A stretch of 64,000 nt of DNA from a bacterium A37T11 (GCA_900109895.1 FOBR01000019.1:1-64000); one strand, 5' to 3'; counted from the stretch's first letter, positions 14,365 through 25,637 are shown. Made by a program: numbers and translations. The notes: generated by a model from the letters alone, not told the origin.

Positions 14365-17300
14365 ATGTTAGGATTTTTAAGTAAACTTTTCGGAAGTAAA
14401 TCTGATCGTGATATAAAGGGTATAACCCCGTTGATAGAAAAGATCAAGGAGGAATATGCCAGGCTCGAAAACCTGAGCCACGATGAATTGCGGGGAAAAA
14501 CCGCAGAACTTAAGGAACGGATAAGCAAGCATCTGTCTGAAATTGACACAGAAATTGCAGGTCTGAAAACCAAGGCTGAATCTGCAGCGGTGGATATGGC
14601 TGAAAAAACAGCGATCTACGAGCAGGTGGATAAGCTTGAAAAAGACCGTGACAAAAAGCTGGAAGAGGTGCTTATGCTGATACTGCCAGAGGCTTTTGCC
14701 GTGGTAAAAGAAACGGCCCGCCGTTTTACCGAAAATCCCGTGCTTGAAGTAACTGCCAATGAATTTGACCGCGAGTTGGCGGCCCTTAAATCCAATGTAC
14801 AAATTCAGGGTGATAAAGCCCTGTGGAAAAACACCTGGCTGGCAGCCGGTACGGAAGTTACCTGGAACATGGTACACTACGACGTGCAGCTGATTGGTGG
14901 TATTGTGCTGCACGAAGGTAAAATAGCCGAAATGAGTACGGGTGAAGGGAAAACGTTGGTGGGTACATTGCCTGCTTACCTGAATGCCCTGTCTGGTCAG
15001 GGGGTACACATTGTAACCGTAAACGATTACCTTGCCCGGCGTGACTCTGAGTGGAATGGCCCGCTGTTTGAATTTCATGGCCTGCGGGTTGATTGCATTG
15101 ACAAACACCAGCCCAATTCAGCCGCACGCCGTAAGGCTTATGCGGCCGATATTGTTTTTGGTACCAATAATGAATTTGGTTTCGATTATCTGCGCGATAA
15201 CATGGCCCAGTCACCTGAAGCGTTGGTACAGCGCAAGCTGCATTATGCCATGGTAGATGAGGTTGACTCGGTACTGATTGATGATGCCAGGACCCCATTA
15301 ATTATTTCAGGACCTATCCCGCGTGGGGACGAGCATGAGTTTTATGATCTAAAACCCCGCATTGAGCGATTGGTCAATACCCAAAAGGCTTATATTAATG
15401 GGGTGCTGAATGAGGCTAAACGGATGATTGCGGCTGGCGAGACCGATGAAGAAAGTGGTGGCTTAGCTTTATTGAGGGCGCATCGGGGTTTACCTAAAAA
15501 TAAAGCGCTTATTAAGTTTTTAAGTGAAAGCAACAACCGGCAAATTCTGGGCAAGACTGAAAACTACTATATGCAGGAGCAGAATAAAAACATGCCCAAA
15601 GTAGATGCCGAGTTATATTTTGTGATCGACGAGAAGAACAACCAGGTTGAATTAACCGAAAAAGGGATTGAACTGATCACGGCTTCGGGTGAGGATGCCC
15701 ACTTTTTTGTAATGCCGGATGTAGGCAGCGAGATTGCAGAGATTGAAAAATCCAACCTTCCTAGCGAAGAAAAATTGACCAAAAAAGAGGAGTTATTACG
15801 TGATTTCTCCATCAAATCTGAACGTATCCATTCGGTTAATCAGTTATTAAAGGCCTATACGCTTTTTGAGCGTGACCAGGAATACATTATTGACGAGGGC
15901 AAGATCAAGTTGGTAGATGAGCAGACCGGCCGTATCATGGAGGGCCGTCGTTATTCTGATGGCTTGCACCAAGCCCTGGAAGCTAAAGAAAATGTAAAGG
16001 TTGAAGACGCTACCCAGACTTATGCCACCATCACCCTGCAAAACTATTTCAGGATGTACCACAAGCTGGCCGGGATGACGGGTACTGCCGTTACGGAGGC
16101 GGGCGAATTATGGCAAATTTATAAATTGGATGTGGTAGAAATACCTACCAATGTGCCCATGCAGCGGGATGACCGCAATGACCTGATCTATCGTACGGCA
16201 CGCGAAAAATACAATGCCGTGGCCGAAGAAATTCAACGGCTGACCCAAGAGGGGCGCCCGGTACTGGTGGGTACTACCTCCGTGGAGATCTCTGAGTTGC
16301 TAAGCCGGATGTTAAAGCTACGCGGCATTAAACACAATGTGTTAAATGCTAAATTGCACCAAAAAGAAGCCGATATTGTGGCAGAAGCCGGAAAGGCGGG
16401 TACGGTAACCATCGCCACCAACATGGCAGGCCGTGGTACGGACATTAAACTTGGCGAAGGCGTAAAGGATGCGGGTGGTTTGGCCATTGTGGGTACAGAA
16501 CGCCATGAATCTCGCCGGGTGGATCGCCAGCTTCGCGGGCGTGCCGGCAGGCAGGGCGATCCGGGGTCTTCGCAGTTCTTCGTGTCACTTGAAGATAACC
16601 TGATGCGCCTGTTCGCATCGGAAAGGATTTCAAACCTCATGGCTAAATGGGGTGTTGAAGAGGGTGAGGTGATGCAGCACAGCATGCTCACCAAGTCCAT
16701 CGAAAGGGCCCAGAAAAAAGTTGAAGAAAATAACTTTGGTATCCGTAAACGCTTGCTGGAGTATGACGACGTCATGAACTCGCAGCGTACGGTGATTTAT
16801 GCCAAACGCCGCAACGCTTTATTTGGCGAACGCCTGGATGTGGAACTGAATAATACCATTTTTGATGTGGTAGAAGATATTGTTACCCAGTTTAAGGAAG
16901 AAGGTAACTATGAAGGGTTCCAACTGGAAGTGATCCGTATATTTTCCATTGATCCGGCGGTTAATGAGCGTGAATTTTCAGATGCTGGCATTGAAAACCT
17001 GACGAATAAAGTTTTTGATCAAGTGATCGCATTTTATCACCAGAAGGCAGAAAAGATCGCTTCGCAGACATTGCCGGTTCTTAAGGATGTTTTTGCTACC
17101 CGTGGGCAGCAGATAGAAAACATTGTGGTACCATTTTCAGACGGTATTCGGGGCATACAGGTGGCCACGGGTCTTCGTCAAGCCGTGGAAACCAATGGCA
17201 GAGAAGTTTTTAAATCCTTTGAAAAAGGGATTGTACTGGCATTGATAGACGAGGCTTGGAAAGAGCACTTACGGGAAATGGATGAATTGAAGCAATCCGT

Positions 17301-17664
17301 ACAAAATGCGGTTTACGAGCAAAAGGATCCGATCATTATTTATAAAATGGAAGCGTTTGATTTGTTTAAACAAATGCTTGTTGATATGAATAAAGAGGTG
17401 GTCAGCTTTTTATTTAAGGGCGAGATTCCTGCCCAGGAGGCGCAGGAAGTGCGTGAGGCCAGGCCCATTCCGCGCCAGGAAGCCCGTGTCCGGACCTCAA
17501 AACCTGAATTGGTAGCTGCTGGTGGAAATGAAGGGTTGCCGTTTGACGACACCAGAGAATTACAGAAAACACAACCTGTTAAGGTTGAAAACAGGACGGG
17601 CAGGAACGATCCTTGCCCTTGTGGAAGCGGTAAGAAATACAAAAACTGTCACGGCGCAAATTAA
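14365..17664 (+). CDS. secA: Preprotein translocase ATPase SecA
   Basis: A 1,099-residue SecA, motor of the Sec export pathway. Walker A is seen as [16 protein letters not shown] near residue 193 and the DEAD-like motif as [15 protein letters not shown] near 300. Helicase motifs [11 protein letters not shown] and [18 protein letters not shown] lie near 690-735. The extreme C-terminus is the zinc-binding SecB/lipid segment [14 protein letters not shown]. The protein is about 200 residues longer than E. coli SecA; insertions near residues 350-420 are typical of Bacteroidota. Confidence 0.98.
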   Translation: MLGFLSKLFGSKSDRDIKGITPLIEKIKEEYARLENLSHDELRGKTAELKERISKHLSEIDTEIAGLKTKAESAAVDMAEKTAIYEQVDKLEKDRDKKLEEVLMLILPEAFAVVKETARRFTENPVLEVTANEFDRELAALKSNVQIQGDKALWKNTWLAAGTEVTWNMVHYDVQLIGGIVLHEGKIAEMSTGEGKTLVGTLPAYLNALSGQGVHIVTVNDYLARRDSEWNGPLFEFHGLRVDCIDKHQPNSAARRKAYAADIVFGTNNEFGFDYLRDNMAQSPEALVQRKLHYAMVDEVDSVLIDDARTPLIISGPIPRGDEHEFYDLKPRIERLVNTQKAYINGVLNEAKRMIAAGETDEESGGLALLRAHRGLPKNKALIKFLSESNNRQILGKTENYYMQEQNKNMPKVDAELYFVIDEKNNQVELTEKGIELITASGEDAHFFVMPDVGSEIAEIEKSNLPSEEKLTKKEELLRDFSIKSERIHSVNQLLKAYTLFERDQEYIIDEGKIKLVDEQTGRIMEGRRYSDGLHQALEAKENVKVEDATQTYATITLQNYFRMYHKLAGMTGTAVTEAGELWQIYKLDVVEIPTNVPMQRDDRNDLIYRTAREKYNAVAEEIQRLTQEGRPVLVGTTSVEISELLSRMLKLRGIKHNVLNAKLHQKEADIVAEAGKAGTVTIATNMAGRGTDIKLGEGVKDAGGLAIVGTERHESRRVDRQLRGRAGRQGDPGSSQFFVSLEDNLMRLFASERISNLMAKWGVEEGEVMQHSMLTKSIERAQKKVEENNFGIRKRLLEYDDVMNSQRTVIYAKRRNALFGERLDVELNNTIFDVVEDIVTQFKEEGNYEGFQLEVIRIFSIDPAVNEREFSDAGIENLTNKVFDQVIAFYHQKAEKIASQTLPVLKDVFATRGQQIENIVVPFSDGIRGIQVATGLRQAVETNGREVFKSFEKGIVLALIDEAWKEHLREMDELKQSVQNAVYEQKDPIIIYKMEAFDLFKQMLVDMNKEVVSFLFKGEIPAQEAQEVREARPIPRQEARVRTSKPELVAAGGNEGLPFDDTRELQKTQPVKVENRTGRNDPCPCGSGKKYKNCHGAN

Positions 17665-17667
17665 AGG

Positions 17668-18114
17668 ATGAAAAGTTTTTTAATAATAGGTTTAATAGCG
17701 CTTTTCGCTTCGCCTGTATTGGCCCAGCGCCAAGGCAGGGTGGAAGAAACCAAGGATACGCTGATCACTTTATTACAAAAGAAAAGGGTGGAGCTAAAGG
17801 GTGAGCAAACTACATCGGATGCCAGCCTGAGCGCGAGCACAACAACGGATAAGAAGGGGGTTAAATCAACAGCTCCCGGATACCGTGTTCAGATCTATTC
17901 TGGGGCCGACCGTAGTAAGGCTTATGCTGAACAAGCCAGGTTTAAGCGCATGTTTGCCGATTTGGATAGTTACATCACTTACGATGAACCTAATTTCAGG
18001 GTGAAGGTGGGTGATTTTACCAATCGCCGGGAGGCACAGGAATTGATGGACGCGCTTAAGAAAAGCTTTGGTTCAGTGTTCTTGTTCCCTGAAACGGTGA
18101 ATGTAGTAAATTAA
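17668..18114 (+). CDS. Secreted SPOR-domain protein
   Basis: A 148-residue protein with a signal peptide (MKSFLIIGLIALFASPVLA), a low-complexity Ser/Thr linker, and a C-terminal SPOR domain (about residues 70-145: GYRVQIYSGADRSKAYAEQA, then FRVKVGDFTNRREAQELM). SPOR domains bind denuded glycan strands of septal peptidoglycan, so a periplasmic role in the cell envelope is likely. It starts 3 nt after the secA stop. Confidence 0.85.
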   Translation: MKSFLIIGLIALFASPVLAQRQGRVEETKDTLITLLQKKRVELKGEQTTSDASLSASTTTDKKGVKSTAPGYRVQIYSGADRSKAYAEQARFKRMFADLDSYITYDEPNFRVKVGDFTNRREAQELMDALKKSFGSVFLFPETVNVVN

Positions 18115-18135
18115 TAAGTTTAATCCAGAGAACAC

Positions 18136-19323
18136 ATGCTTAAAGCGTCCATCAACTCGTTGGCTAAGTCTATTTATGGAGATGTGGTGGCAAACCGCAG
18201 GCACCTTCACCAACATCCGGAACTTTCATTTCAGGAATTTAATACGGTTGCTTACGTAAAGAGCAGGTTGGATGAGATGGGCATTTCCTGGAAAGAGATG
18301 GCTAATACGGGTGTGGTCGGGATTATCCAGGGTGACAAACCTTCCAATGATACGGTGGCCTTGCGGGCCGATATGGACGCCTTGCCCATTCTTGAAACGC
18401 CCGGCCGTGAATATGGTTCAAAGAATGAGGGGGTGATGCATGCTTGCGGACACGATGTGCATACTTCTTCTTTGCTGGGTACGGCTCAAATTCTCACACA
18501 CCTTAAAAAGGATTTTGGGGGTACCATTAAACTGATTTTTCAGCCCGGGGAAGAAAGGCTTCCCGGGGGGGCTAACCTCATGATCAAAGAGGGTGTGCTG
18601 GAAAATCCAAGGCCTTCAGCCGTTATAGGCCAGCATGTAATGCCACTTTTAGATGCGGGTTTGGTGGGTTTCAGAGCGGGTAAATACATGGCATCTGCGG
18701 ATGAGCTGTATGTAACCGTGCGGGGAAAAGGCGGGCATGGCGCGCAACCGCAACAAAATATTGACCCGGTAGTCATCACCGCGCATATTATCACGGCACT
18801 ACAGCAGGTGGTAAGCCGTTTTGCCGATCCAAAGTCACCATCGGTACTTTCTTTTGGAAAGGTTATTGCCAACGGGGCCACCAATGTGATCCCCAATGAG
18901 GTCTATCTGGAAGGTACCTTCCGGGCTTTAGACGAAAAATGGCGCAAGGAAGCGCACATCCGCATGAAAAAGATGGCGGAAGGCATGGCCGAAAGCATGG
19001 GCGCAACCTGTGATTTCAATATTATGTTGGGCTATCCATTTTTGGTCAATGAGCCTAAGCTTACCGCCCAGACCCGTGGTTTCGCTGAAGAGTACTTGGG
19101 TAAAGAAAACGTGGTCGACTTGGACATATGGATGGCAGCAGAGGATTTTGCCTATTATTCGCAAGTAGCCGATGCTTGTTTTTACAGGCTGGGCACGCGC
19201 AACGAAAGCCGAGGCATTGTTTCGGCCGTGCACACACCTACGTTTGACGTAGATGAAAGTGCCTTGGAGCTCAGTACGGGGCTCATGGCTTACCTGGCCT
19301 TACGCAGATTGGGGAATGATTAA
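18136..19323 (+). CDS. M20 family metallo-amidohydrolase
   Basis: A 395-residue peptidase of the M20D type (N-acyl-amino-acid or hippurate hydrolase-like). Metal-site segments are DMDALPI, HACGHDVHTSSLLG, PGEERLPGGA and AEDFAYYSQV. No signal peptide is present, so it is cytoplasmic. It likely cleaves N-acylated amino acids; the substrate cannot be read from the sequence. Its stop overlaps the dnaG start by 8 nt. Confidence 0.9.
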   Translation: MLKASINSLAKSIYGDVVANRRHLHQHPELSFQEFNTVAYVKSRLDEMGISWKEMANTGVVGIIQGDKPSNDTVALRADMDALPILETPGREYGSKNEGVMHACGHDVHTSSLLGTAQILTHLKKDFGGTIKLIFQPGEERLPGGANLMIKEGVLENPRPSAVIGQHVMPLLDAGLVGFRAGKYMASADELYVTVRGKGGHGAQPQQNIDPVVITAHIITALQQVVSRFADPKSPSVLSFGKVIANGATNVIPNEVYLEGTFRALDEKWRKEAHIRMKKMAEGMAESMGATCDFNIMLGYPFLVNEPKLTAQTRGFAEEYLGKENVVDLDIWMAAEDFAYYSQVADACFYRLGTRNESRGIVSAVHTPTFDVDESALELSTGLMAYLALRRLGND

Positions 19324-21280
19324 ACAAGAAACCGTCGATAAGATTCTTGACACCGTTCAGGTTGAAGAGGTGATCGGCGATTTCATAGACTTGAAGAAGC
19401 GGGGCACCAGCCTCATCGGGCTTTGCCCGTTCCACAACGAAAAAACTCCTTCTTTTAATGTTTCCGTAAGCCGCGGCATTTATAAATGTTTTGGCTGTGG
19501 CGCCGGGGGCGACGCTGTGCACTTTGTGATGGAGCATGAAAAGTACTCCTATCCGGAGGCTTTACGCTATTTGGCCAGAAAATATAACATTGAGGTTGAA
19601 GAAACGGAGCAGACCCCTGAACAGTTACTCACCAACGACCGTCGTGAAAGCCTATTTATCGTCACTAATTGGGCAGCTAAATTTTTTAAAGAGACGCTTT
19701 GGGATACCGAGGATGGCAGGGCCATTGGCTTGAGTTATTTTCGGGAACGGGGCTATCGGGATGATATTATCCAGAAATTTGAGCTGGGCTATTCGCCAGA
19801 ATCCTGGGATGCGCTGTATGATCAATCCACAAAAGCTGGATATGCCCTGGAATTTCTGGACGAGACCGGTTTGGTGATTAAAAGGGACGGTGGCAAAGTA
19901 TATGACCGTTTCCGTGGCCGGGTAATGTTCCCCATACACAACCTTACTGGCCGGGTGTTGGGTTTTGGAGGCCGTACCCTCAAAACGGATAAGAAAGTTC
20001 CTAAGTATGTCAACTCGCCCGAAAGCCTTATTTATCATAAATCGGATGTATTGTATGGGCTTAACTTTGCAAAAAAGGCCATGCTTGCAGAGGATAGCTG
20101 CTACCTGGTAGAAGGCTATGCGGATGTGCTGTCCATGCATCAGGCTGGGGTAGAAAATGTGGTGGCTTCTTCCGGTACGTCGCTTACAACCGGGCAGATC
20201 CGGCTGATAGCCCGTTTTACAAAAAATGTCACCATCCTTTATGATGGCGATGCGGCTGGTATTAAGGCCTCACTGCGCGGCACGGACATGCTGCTTGAAG
20301 ATGGGCTGAATGTAAAGGTTTTGTTATTTCCGGATGGGCACGACCCTGACTCGTATGTGCAAAAAGTGGGTTCTGAAGCGTTTCGAAAGTACGTTGAAGA
20401 CCACCGGCAGGATTTTATTTTTTATAAAACGCAGGTTTTATTAAAGGATGCAGGTACAGACCCCATTAAACGTGCGGGAGTGATCCATGAGGTGGTTGAG
20501 AGTATTGCCCTCATCCCTGACCAAATCAAAGCTTCGGTTTTCATTCGCGAATGCAGCACCCTGCTGGATATGGAAGAGCGGATCCTGGTAAGCGAACTGA
20601 ACAAAATACGGGTAACCAATGCGCGCAAGGTTTCCAGGCCCCCAACGGGCTCGCAGGCATTGAATGCGCCTCCGGGAATGGATGAACCCCCTGCTGATCT
20701 GTTGGCTGATGAACCTGCCGGGCTGTCAGTAGGAGACGATATCATTCGTCCGGATGTGCTGCAGGAACGCGAGATTATAAGGTTGCTGTTATATTATGGG
20801 AATAAGCCAGCCACTTGGGAACAAAACGGCGAGATACCGGTGGCCCCTTTTATTTTTGCCGGCCTGGCAGATGTGAGTTTTTCTGATCCGGTATGCCAGA
20901 AGGTGGCCACTATTTACGAGGAGTACCTGGAACGGCAGGAAATTCCGGAAGAGCGTTTATTTATAACACATGCTGACCGCGAAGTGGCCGATCTGGCGAT
21001 TTCTTTATTGTCTTCTCCCTATAGTTTAAGCCCCAACTGGAACGACGAAAAACGCAAGATCTATGTGGCTGATGAACTGGATAACTTAAAGGCAGCGGTG
21101 CTGGGGGCCATTTACAGGCTTAAGAAGCGCAAGGTGGAAAGCCAAATGCAATCTATCCGCGAAGAGCTTAGCCGTGAACAGGATGCCGTTAACCAGGAGA
21201 TACTGATGAGTAAATATCAACGCCTAAAGAAGGCGGAACGAGAAATCACGGCCTTTTTAGGGACAGTAGTTGTTAAATAA
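19316..21280 (+). CDS. dnaG: DNA primase
   Basis: A 654-residue primase making RNA primers for replication. The CHC2 zinc finger is visible (CPFHNEKTPSFNVS followed by YKCFGCGAGGD) at about residues 40-65. The TOPRIM catalytic core has LVEGYADVLSMHQAG near 265 and ILYDGDAAGIKASLRG near 310. The C-terminal part should bind the helicase DnaB. The ATG at 19316 gives the usual start MIKQETVDKIL; the frame is open further upstream inside the M20 gene, but that part is not primase-like. Confidence 0.97.
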   Translation: MIKQETVDKILDTVQVEEVIGDFIDLKKRGTSLIGLCPFHNEKTPSFNVSVSRGIYKCFGCGAGGDAVHFVMEHEKYSYPEALRYLARKYNIEVEETEQTPEQLLTNDRRESLFIVTNWAAKFFKETLWDTEDGRAIGLSYFRERGYRDDIIQKFELGYSPESWDALYDQSTKAGYALEFLDETGLVIKRDGGKVYDRFRGRVMFPIHNLTGRVLGFGGRTLKTDKKVPKYVNSPESLIYHKSDVLYGLNFAKKAMLAEDSCYLVEGYADVLSMHQAGVENVVASSGTSLTTGQIRLIARFTKNVTILYDGDAAGIKASLRGTDMLLEDGLNVKVLLFPDGHDPDSYVQKVGSEAFRKYVEDHRQDFIFYKTQVLLKDAGTDPIKRAGVIHEVVESIALIPDQIKASVFIRECSTLLDMEERILVSELNKIRVTNARKVSRPPTGSQALNAPPGMDEPPADLLADEPAGLSVGDDIIRPDVLQEREIIRLLLYYGNKPATWEQNGEIPVAPFIFAGLADVSFSDPVCQKVATIYEEYLERQEIPEERLFITHADREVADLAISLLSSPYSLSPNWNDEKRKIYVADELDNLKAAVLGAIYRLKKRKVESQMQSIREELSREQDAVNQEILMSKYQRLKKAEREITAFLGTVVVK

Positions 21281-21287
21281 CAGGCCG

Positions 21288-21650
21288 ATGGCAGAGCATT
21301 TACAAACGGGAGCTAATGGTGAGCATGCTGCATACCTGCACTTGGTTGAAAATGGCTTTCGCATTGTGGAGCGAAACTGGCGCTATAAGCACCTGGAAGT
21401 GGATCTGATTATGATGGATGGAAATGTGCTGGTCTTTGTAGAAGTGAAAACCCTGAAAGGTGCTGATTATGGCCTGCCGTTTGAAGCGGTGAATTGGCAA
21501 AAGGAACAACGTTTAGACCGGGCAGCTAACATATATATTCGCCAAAAGGGCTATGAAGGCGAGATTCGTTTTGATATAATTTCTATTTTTGCCAACGGCG
21601 ATGGCGCTTTTAACATCCGGCATATTAAGGATGCTTTTTGGCCGGAATGA
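21288..21650 (+). CDS. YraN family protein (UPF0102)
   Basis: A 120-residue protein with a predicted endonuclease-like fold. The core shows GANGEHAAYLHLVENGFRIV, then LEVDLIMMDGNVLVFVEVKT, giving the D-x(n)-ExK pattern of PD-(D/E)XK nucleases. The biological role of the family is unclear. ATG at 21288 is preferred; an in-frame TTG at 21270 would overlap dnaG. Confidence 0.85.
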   Translation: MAEHLQTGANGEHAAYLHLVENGFRIVERNWRYKHLEVDLIMMDGNVLVFVEVKTLKGADYGLPFEAVNWQKEQRLDRAANIYIRQKGYEGEIRFDIISIFANGDGAFNIRHIKDAFWPE

Positions 21651-21657
21651 AACAATA

Positions 21658-21678
21658 TACGATTTACGATTTACGATT
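21658..21678. repeat. Short tandem repeat, three copies of TACGATT
   Basis: Three exact 7-bp units (TACGATT) stand in a row, followed by TTTGAATTACGAATAG. They occupy the gap between the YraN gene and the cyclotransferase gene. Repeats of this type are common between Bacteroidota genes. Confidence 0.6.
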
Positions 21679-21698
21679 TTTGAATTACGAATAGTGTG

Positions 21699-22757
21699 AT
21701 GATATTAAAAAGATTGATGATGTTGGTGGCGGTGGTATCCAGTATAGCTGGTTGTAATACCCAGCGGAAAGCTACCGAATTGAACTTTAAAACACCAGAG
21801 GCTGGTACGCTGGTCAAAAAAGGCGATAAGGTGGCTGTGCAGATGAATTTTCCTGTCAGCGATTCGGCGATCGATTCTGTGGTATATTTACTGGACGACC
21901 GGGTGATCGCTGCAAAAAAAGACAGTACCCCTGTTTCCATTGCTACAGATTCACTAAAACTGGGCAGCCGTTCCATCACTACGCGGTTATACCAGGGAGG
22001 CAAGCAACTGGAGGCATTTAGTAATGTTGTCCTTATCTCCCCCAAGGCTCCGGAGCAATTAAGTTTCTCGGTAATCAAAACGTATCCGCATGACACCAGC
22101 GCTTATACGCAGGGTCTGGAATATCACGACGGTATCTTGTATGAAAGTACCGGCGAGTGGGGTGAATCCTCATTGCGCAAGGTGACACTGGAGACTGGAA
22201 AGGTGCTGAAGAAGATTGAATTTCCTAAAGAGATCTTTGGAGAAGGCTTGGCGGTCGTACCCAGTAATAAGATTGTTATGCTCACCTGGCGTAATGGCAA
22301 CGGCTACGTGTTTGATAAGAATTCGTTTAAAAAACTTTCTGAATTTCAGTTCCAGGCCAGCAAAGAGGGTTGGGGGTTGTGTTACGATGGTACCCGGCTT
22401 ATTAAATCTGATGGTTCCAACCGCTTGTATTTCCTAAATAAAGAGACGTGTGCCGAAGAAGGATACCTGGAAGTCTATGATGACAAAGGACCCGTAGACC
22501 AGCTAAATGAGCTGGAGTATATTGATGGCCTGATCTATGCAAATGTGTACCAAAAGGACATTATTGTGGTAATCGACCCGAATACTGGGGAGGTGCTACG
22601 TGAGCTGAACCTGATCGGACTGCTTCCGCAAAAGGATCACTTTGACAATACGGATGTATTGAATGGGATTGCCTATGACGCCGTCGGAAAACGCCTTTTT
22701 GTGACCGGGAAGAAGTGGGATTCGTTGTTTGAGATTAAAATATTGCCACGTAATTAG
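21699..22757 (+). CDS. Glutaminyl-peptide cyclotransferase, lipoprotein
   Basis: A 352-residue protein with a lipoprotein signal (LVAVVSSIAGCNTQ, Cys near residue 19), so it is probably tethered in the cell envelope. Residues about 110-350 match the glutamine cyclotransferase beta-propeller: TYPHDTSAYTQGLEYHDG, YESTGEWGESSLRKV, FGEGLAVV and LNGIAYDAVGKRLFVTGKKW. The enzyme forms pyroglutamate from N-terminal Gln. An extra beta-rich domain of about 85 residues precedes it. ATG at 21699 was chosen; a GTG is just upstream. Confidence 0.88.
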   Translation: MILKRLMMLVAVVSSIAGCNTQRKATELNFKTPEAGTLVKKGDKVAVQMNFPVSDSAIDSVVYLLDDRVIAAKKDSTPVSIATDSLKLGSRSITTRLYQGGKQLEAFSNVVLISPKAPEQLSFSVIKTYPHDTSAYTQGLEYHDGILYESTGEWGESSLRKVTLETGKVLKKIEFPKEIFGEGLAVVPSNKIVMLTWRNGNGYVFDKNSFKKLSEFQFQASKEGWGLCYDGTRLIKSDGSNRLYFLNKETCAEEGYLEVYDDKGPVDQLNELEYIDGLIYANVYQKDIIVVIDPNTGEVLRELNLIGLLPQKDHFDNTDVLNGIAYDAVGKRLFVTGKKWDSLFEIKILPRN

Positions 22758-22775
22758 GCTAGCGAGGGGGCATTC

Positions 22776-25637
22776 TTAACTAAGAAGATCTCTGATGTCA
22801 TCGGCAGAAAGTGATTTTACAAAACTTTCTTCGGTAGTGATCAGTGATTCAGCAATGACCTTTTTACGGTTTTGGAGCGCCAGGATCTTCTCTTCAACCG
22901 AGTCTTTGGTGATAAATTTATAGATAAATACATTGCGGGTTTGGCCAATACGGTGCGTACGGTCTATGGCCTGTTGTTCTACTGCAGGGTTCCACCAAGG
23001 GTCCAAGATAAACACGTAATCTGCTTCAACCAGGTTAAGGCCCACGCCACCGGCCTTGATCGAGATCAGGAACAGTTTGACGGTATCGTTCTGCCTGAAT
23101 TCCTCTACTACGCTTTCGCGGTTCTTCGTGGCGCCATCCAGGTAGGCATAGCTGATGTGGTGCTTGTCAAAATAGTCTCGATAGATGTCAAGCTGTTTGA
23201 CAAATTGCGAGAAGATAAGTACTTTGTGCCCGCGTTCCAGTACGTTTTCAAGCGTGTGCACCACGTTTTCAAACTTACCCGATGCTCCTTTGTAATGCCG
23301 GTCCAGCATGCGCGGATGGTTGGCCAGCTGCCGCAGTTTGGTTAGGCCCTGCAGCATCTGGATCTGGCTTTTATTGACCCCCTCATTGTTGATCTGGTCG
23401 AAAATGGCATTGCGGTATTCAGACTTGGTGCGTTCATAGAGCTCTTCCTGGTCTTCTTCCATCTTACAAAAGAACAGTTGTTCCGTTTTGGGGGGCAGCT
23501 CTGTGGCCACCTGGCTTTTGGTGCGCCGCAATACAAACGGTTTGATCATGGCCTGTAGACGGCGGGCCTGTTCTTCGTCCTTTTTCTTTTCGATCGGGTT
23601 GACGAAGGTCTCCTGGAAGTAAGCATGCGTACCCAGCAGGCCAGGGTTGACAAAAGACATTTGGGGCCAGAGGTCGGCTACCGAGTTTTCTACGGGGGTA
23701 CCGCTCAGGATGAGCCGGTTTTTGCCTTGCAGCATCCGGACAGCCTTGAAAGATTTTGAAGCGGGGTTTTTGATGCTCTGGCTTTCATCCAGGATGATGT
23801 AGTAAAAGTAAAAGGATTTGAGCAGTTCGGTATCGCTACGCGTGATGCCGTAAGTCGTCACTACCAGGTCATAGTCGGCGAATCCTTCGGGGCTTTTTGC
23901 GCGTATGCTGCCGGTATGTACCAGGATGCTCAACTCCGGGGCGAAGCGCGCGGCCTCATTTTGCCAATTATAGATCAACGACGTAGGCATAATGATGAGG
24001 GAAGTGCCCGCTTGGCCGGTATCCCTGAGGTCTTCTTTAACCTTTTGCAACATCGCCAGCGTTTGAATGGTCTTGCCCAAACCCATGTCATCAGCCAAGC
24101 ATCCGCCAAAATGATATTTCTTTAAAAAGTGAAACCAATTGTAGCCTGCTTTTTGGTAATGCCTTAATGAACCATTAAAATGCATGGGTTCTGCCACGTC
24201 ATCCATTTCTGTAAACTCGCTTAGTCTTTGCAATTTTCTGTCCATGCTTAGTTGCATGTAATCGCTTTCACGGATGTCGTTGAGTAAGCCAATATGGTGT
24301 TTAAGCAGGCGGATGGCATTTTTGTCGGGCGAGAAATGGAATACGTTACTAAATTGGGCAAACCAAGCTTCGGGTATGATCGCTATTTCGCCTGTCGGCA
24401 GCTTAAATTCATGAATATTATTTAGAATGTGATTTCTCAGGTCTATGAATGGAACCCTTACCGAACCAAAATGGGCCACAGCATTTACGTCAAACCAGTC
24501 GTTATCTTCGGTTACCTCTATACTAAGGGTGGTCTTTCCGAAAAAGAACTGAGGTTTGTGGCGGTCTTGTTCAATCTCAAATCCTTTGCTTTGAAGCAGC
24601 TCGTAGTTTTCCTGAATCCAATCGATCACAGAAGGTATAGGTTGTCCATCCTGCGGAATTTCCAACCCCATATCCTGTAACTCCTGAAAGCGGTTTTTCT
24701 CCCATTGTAAGGAGCGTTTTATGCGGTGAAAGATATATGTGTCCTTTTCGTCCAGGTACTGCATCCGTACGGTCACTTTATTTTCGGCACCTGCTGCAAA
24801 CAGATAAGGCCCATATCTAAAATGAAGCTGAACTTCAGAAGATCCTTTTTCGCCATAGATTAACTTAATGACTGGCGTGGCATCGTGCTGGTGAGTCTGG
24901 ATTTCAAAACCTTCGGCATATACAGGGTGTTTTTCAATGAGGCCCCTAACAAAGGTTTCATAATATTTATGTTCGGTTGAGCGTCCAATCGATATAAAGC
25001 GTTTATGTAAAAAGGGTAATAACTTTTTGCCTTCAACCAGCTGATCAAAATAATATAAGGTATCTTCAAGCATCATCCAGGCCGGCTGGTTGAAAACAAT
25101 TTGCGCATCCTTAAACATGAATTCAATACGCAGGTTTTTATATTTAATGGTAGGAAAATAACGGGTTTCTTCTTCTGTTCTCCTAAAATGAAACAGGATG
25201 GACGCTGGTTCTTCAGCGATGGTAAGCCTGCGTTCTACCGGCCAACCTTCTTTGCTCATCAGAAAAAATGGTTTATCGCGTAGTAAAGGCATGACCTGCA
25301 TTAATTTGGCTTCAATCTTAGGTCTGATGGTTTCAAACAGTTTGTCTTCAAATATATCGCTGAAAAATGTAGCAGGGCGGATAGGTTTTTTATAGTAACG
25401 TTTTATAAGGTGAGTCTGTTCTATTTCATCAAGCGTTTTGATTAGCTTATGGTCTATATCATCCAAATTTTTCAGATAATCTTTCGCTGTATGGCTGAAT
25501 ATACGGTTATGGGTCAATGAAAAGCCCCCATCCGGATTTAGCTGGATGATGTGCGGCTCCACAAGGTATCCCAAATAGGGATGTAAACAAAGCGAATAAA
25601 CGAGTTGGTAGGGCTTTTTTACATCGACTCTTAACAT
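22776..25637 (-). CDS. SNF2-family DEAD/DEAH-box helicase
   Basis: A 953-residue Swi2/Snf2-type ATPase. The helicase core is C-terminal (about residues 480-950): Walker A in LADDMGLGKTIQTLAML, a DExx box as ILDESQSIKN, motif III in LSGTPVENSVADLWPQ, and the C-terminal lobe with FSQFVKQLDIYRDYF and IDRTHRIGQTRNVFIYKF. The N-terminal 480 residues are specific to the bacterial subgroup. It translocates on duplex DNA or remodels protein-DNA complexes; the exact role is unknown. Confidence 0.93.
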   Translation of the reverse strand: MLRVDVKKPYQLVYSLCLHPYLGYLVEPHIIQLNPDGGFSLTHNRIFSHTAKDYLKNLDDIDHKLIKTLDEIEQTHLIKRYYKKPIRPATFFSDIFEDKLFETIRPKIEAKLMQVMPLLRDKPFFLMSKEGWPVERRLTIAEEPASILFHFRRTEEETRYFPTIKYKNLRIEFMFKDAQIVFNQPAWMMLEDTLYYFDQLVEGKKLLPFLHKRFISIGRSTEHKYYETFVRGLIEKHPVYAEGFEIQTHQHDATPVIKLIYGEKGSSEVQLHFRYGPYLFAAGAENKVTVRMQYLDEKDTYIFHRIKRSLQWEKNRFQELQDMGLEIPQDGQPIPSVIDWIQENYELLQSKGFEIEQDRHKPQFFFGKTTLSIEVTEDNDWFDVNAVAHFGSVRVPFIDLRNHILNNIHEFKLPTGEIAIIPEAWFAQFSNVFHFSPDKNAIRLLKHHIGLLNDIRESDYMQLSMDRKLQRLSEFTEMDDVAEPMHFNGSLRHYQKAGYNWFHFLKKYHFGGCLADDMGLGKTIQTLAMLQKVKEDLRDTGQAGTSLIIMPTSLIYNWQNEAARFAPELSILVHTGSIRAKSPEGFADYDLVVTTYGITRSDTELLKSFYFYYIILDESQSIKNPASKSFKAVRMLQGKNRLILSGTPVENSVADLWPQMSFVNPGLLGTHAYFQETFVNPIEKKKDEEQARRLQAMIKPFVLRRTKSQVATELPPKTEQLFFCKMEEDQEELYERTKSEYRNAIFDQINNEGVNKSQIQMLQGLTKLRQLANHPRMLDRHYKGASGKFENVVHTLENVLERGHKVLIFSQFVKQLDIYRDYFDKHHISYAYLDGATKNRESVVEEFRQNDTVKLFLISIKAGGVGLNLVEADYVFILDPWWNPAVEQQAIDRTHRIGQTRNVFIYKFITKDSVEEKILALQNRKKVIAESLITTEESFVKSLSADDIRDLLS

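Noticed and set aside
14377-15108. 243-residue minus-strand frame inside secA
   Set aside because: It is antisense to the conserved N-terminal part of SecA and is His/Phe-rich without a motif.
22872-23345. 157-residue plus-strand frame inside the SNF2 helicase gene
   Set aside because: It is antisense to helicase motifs and has no start context.
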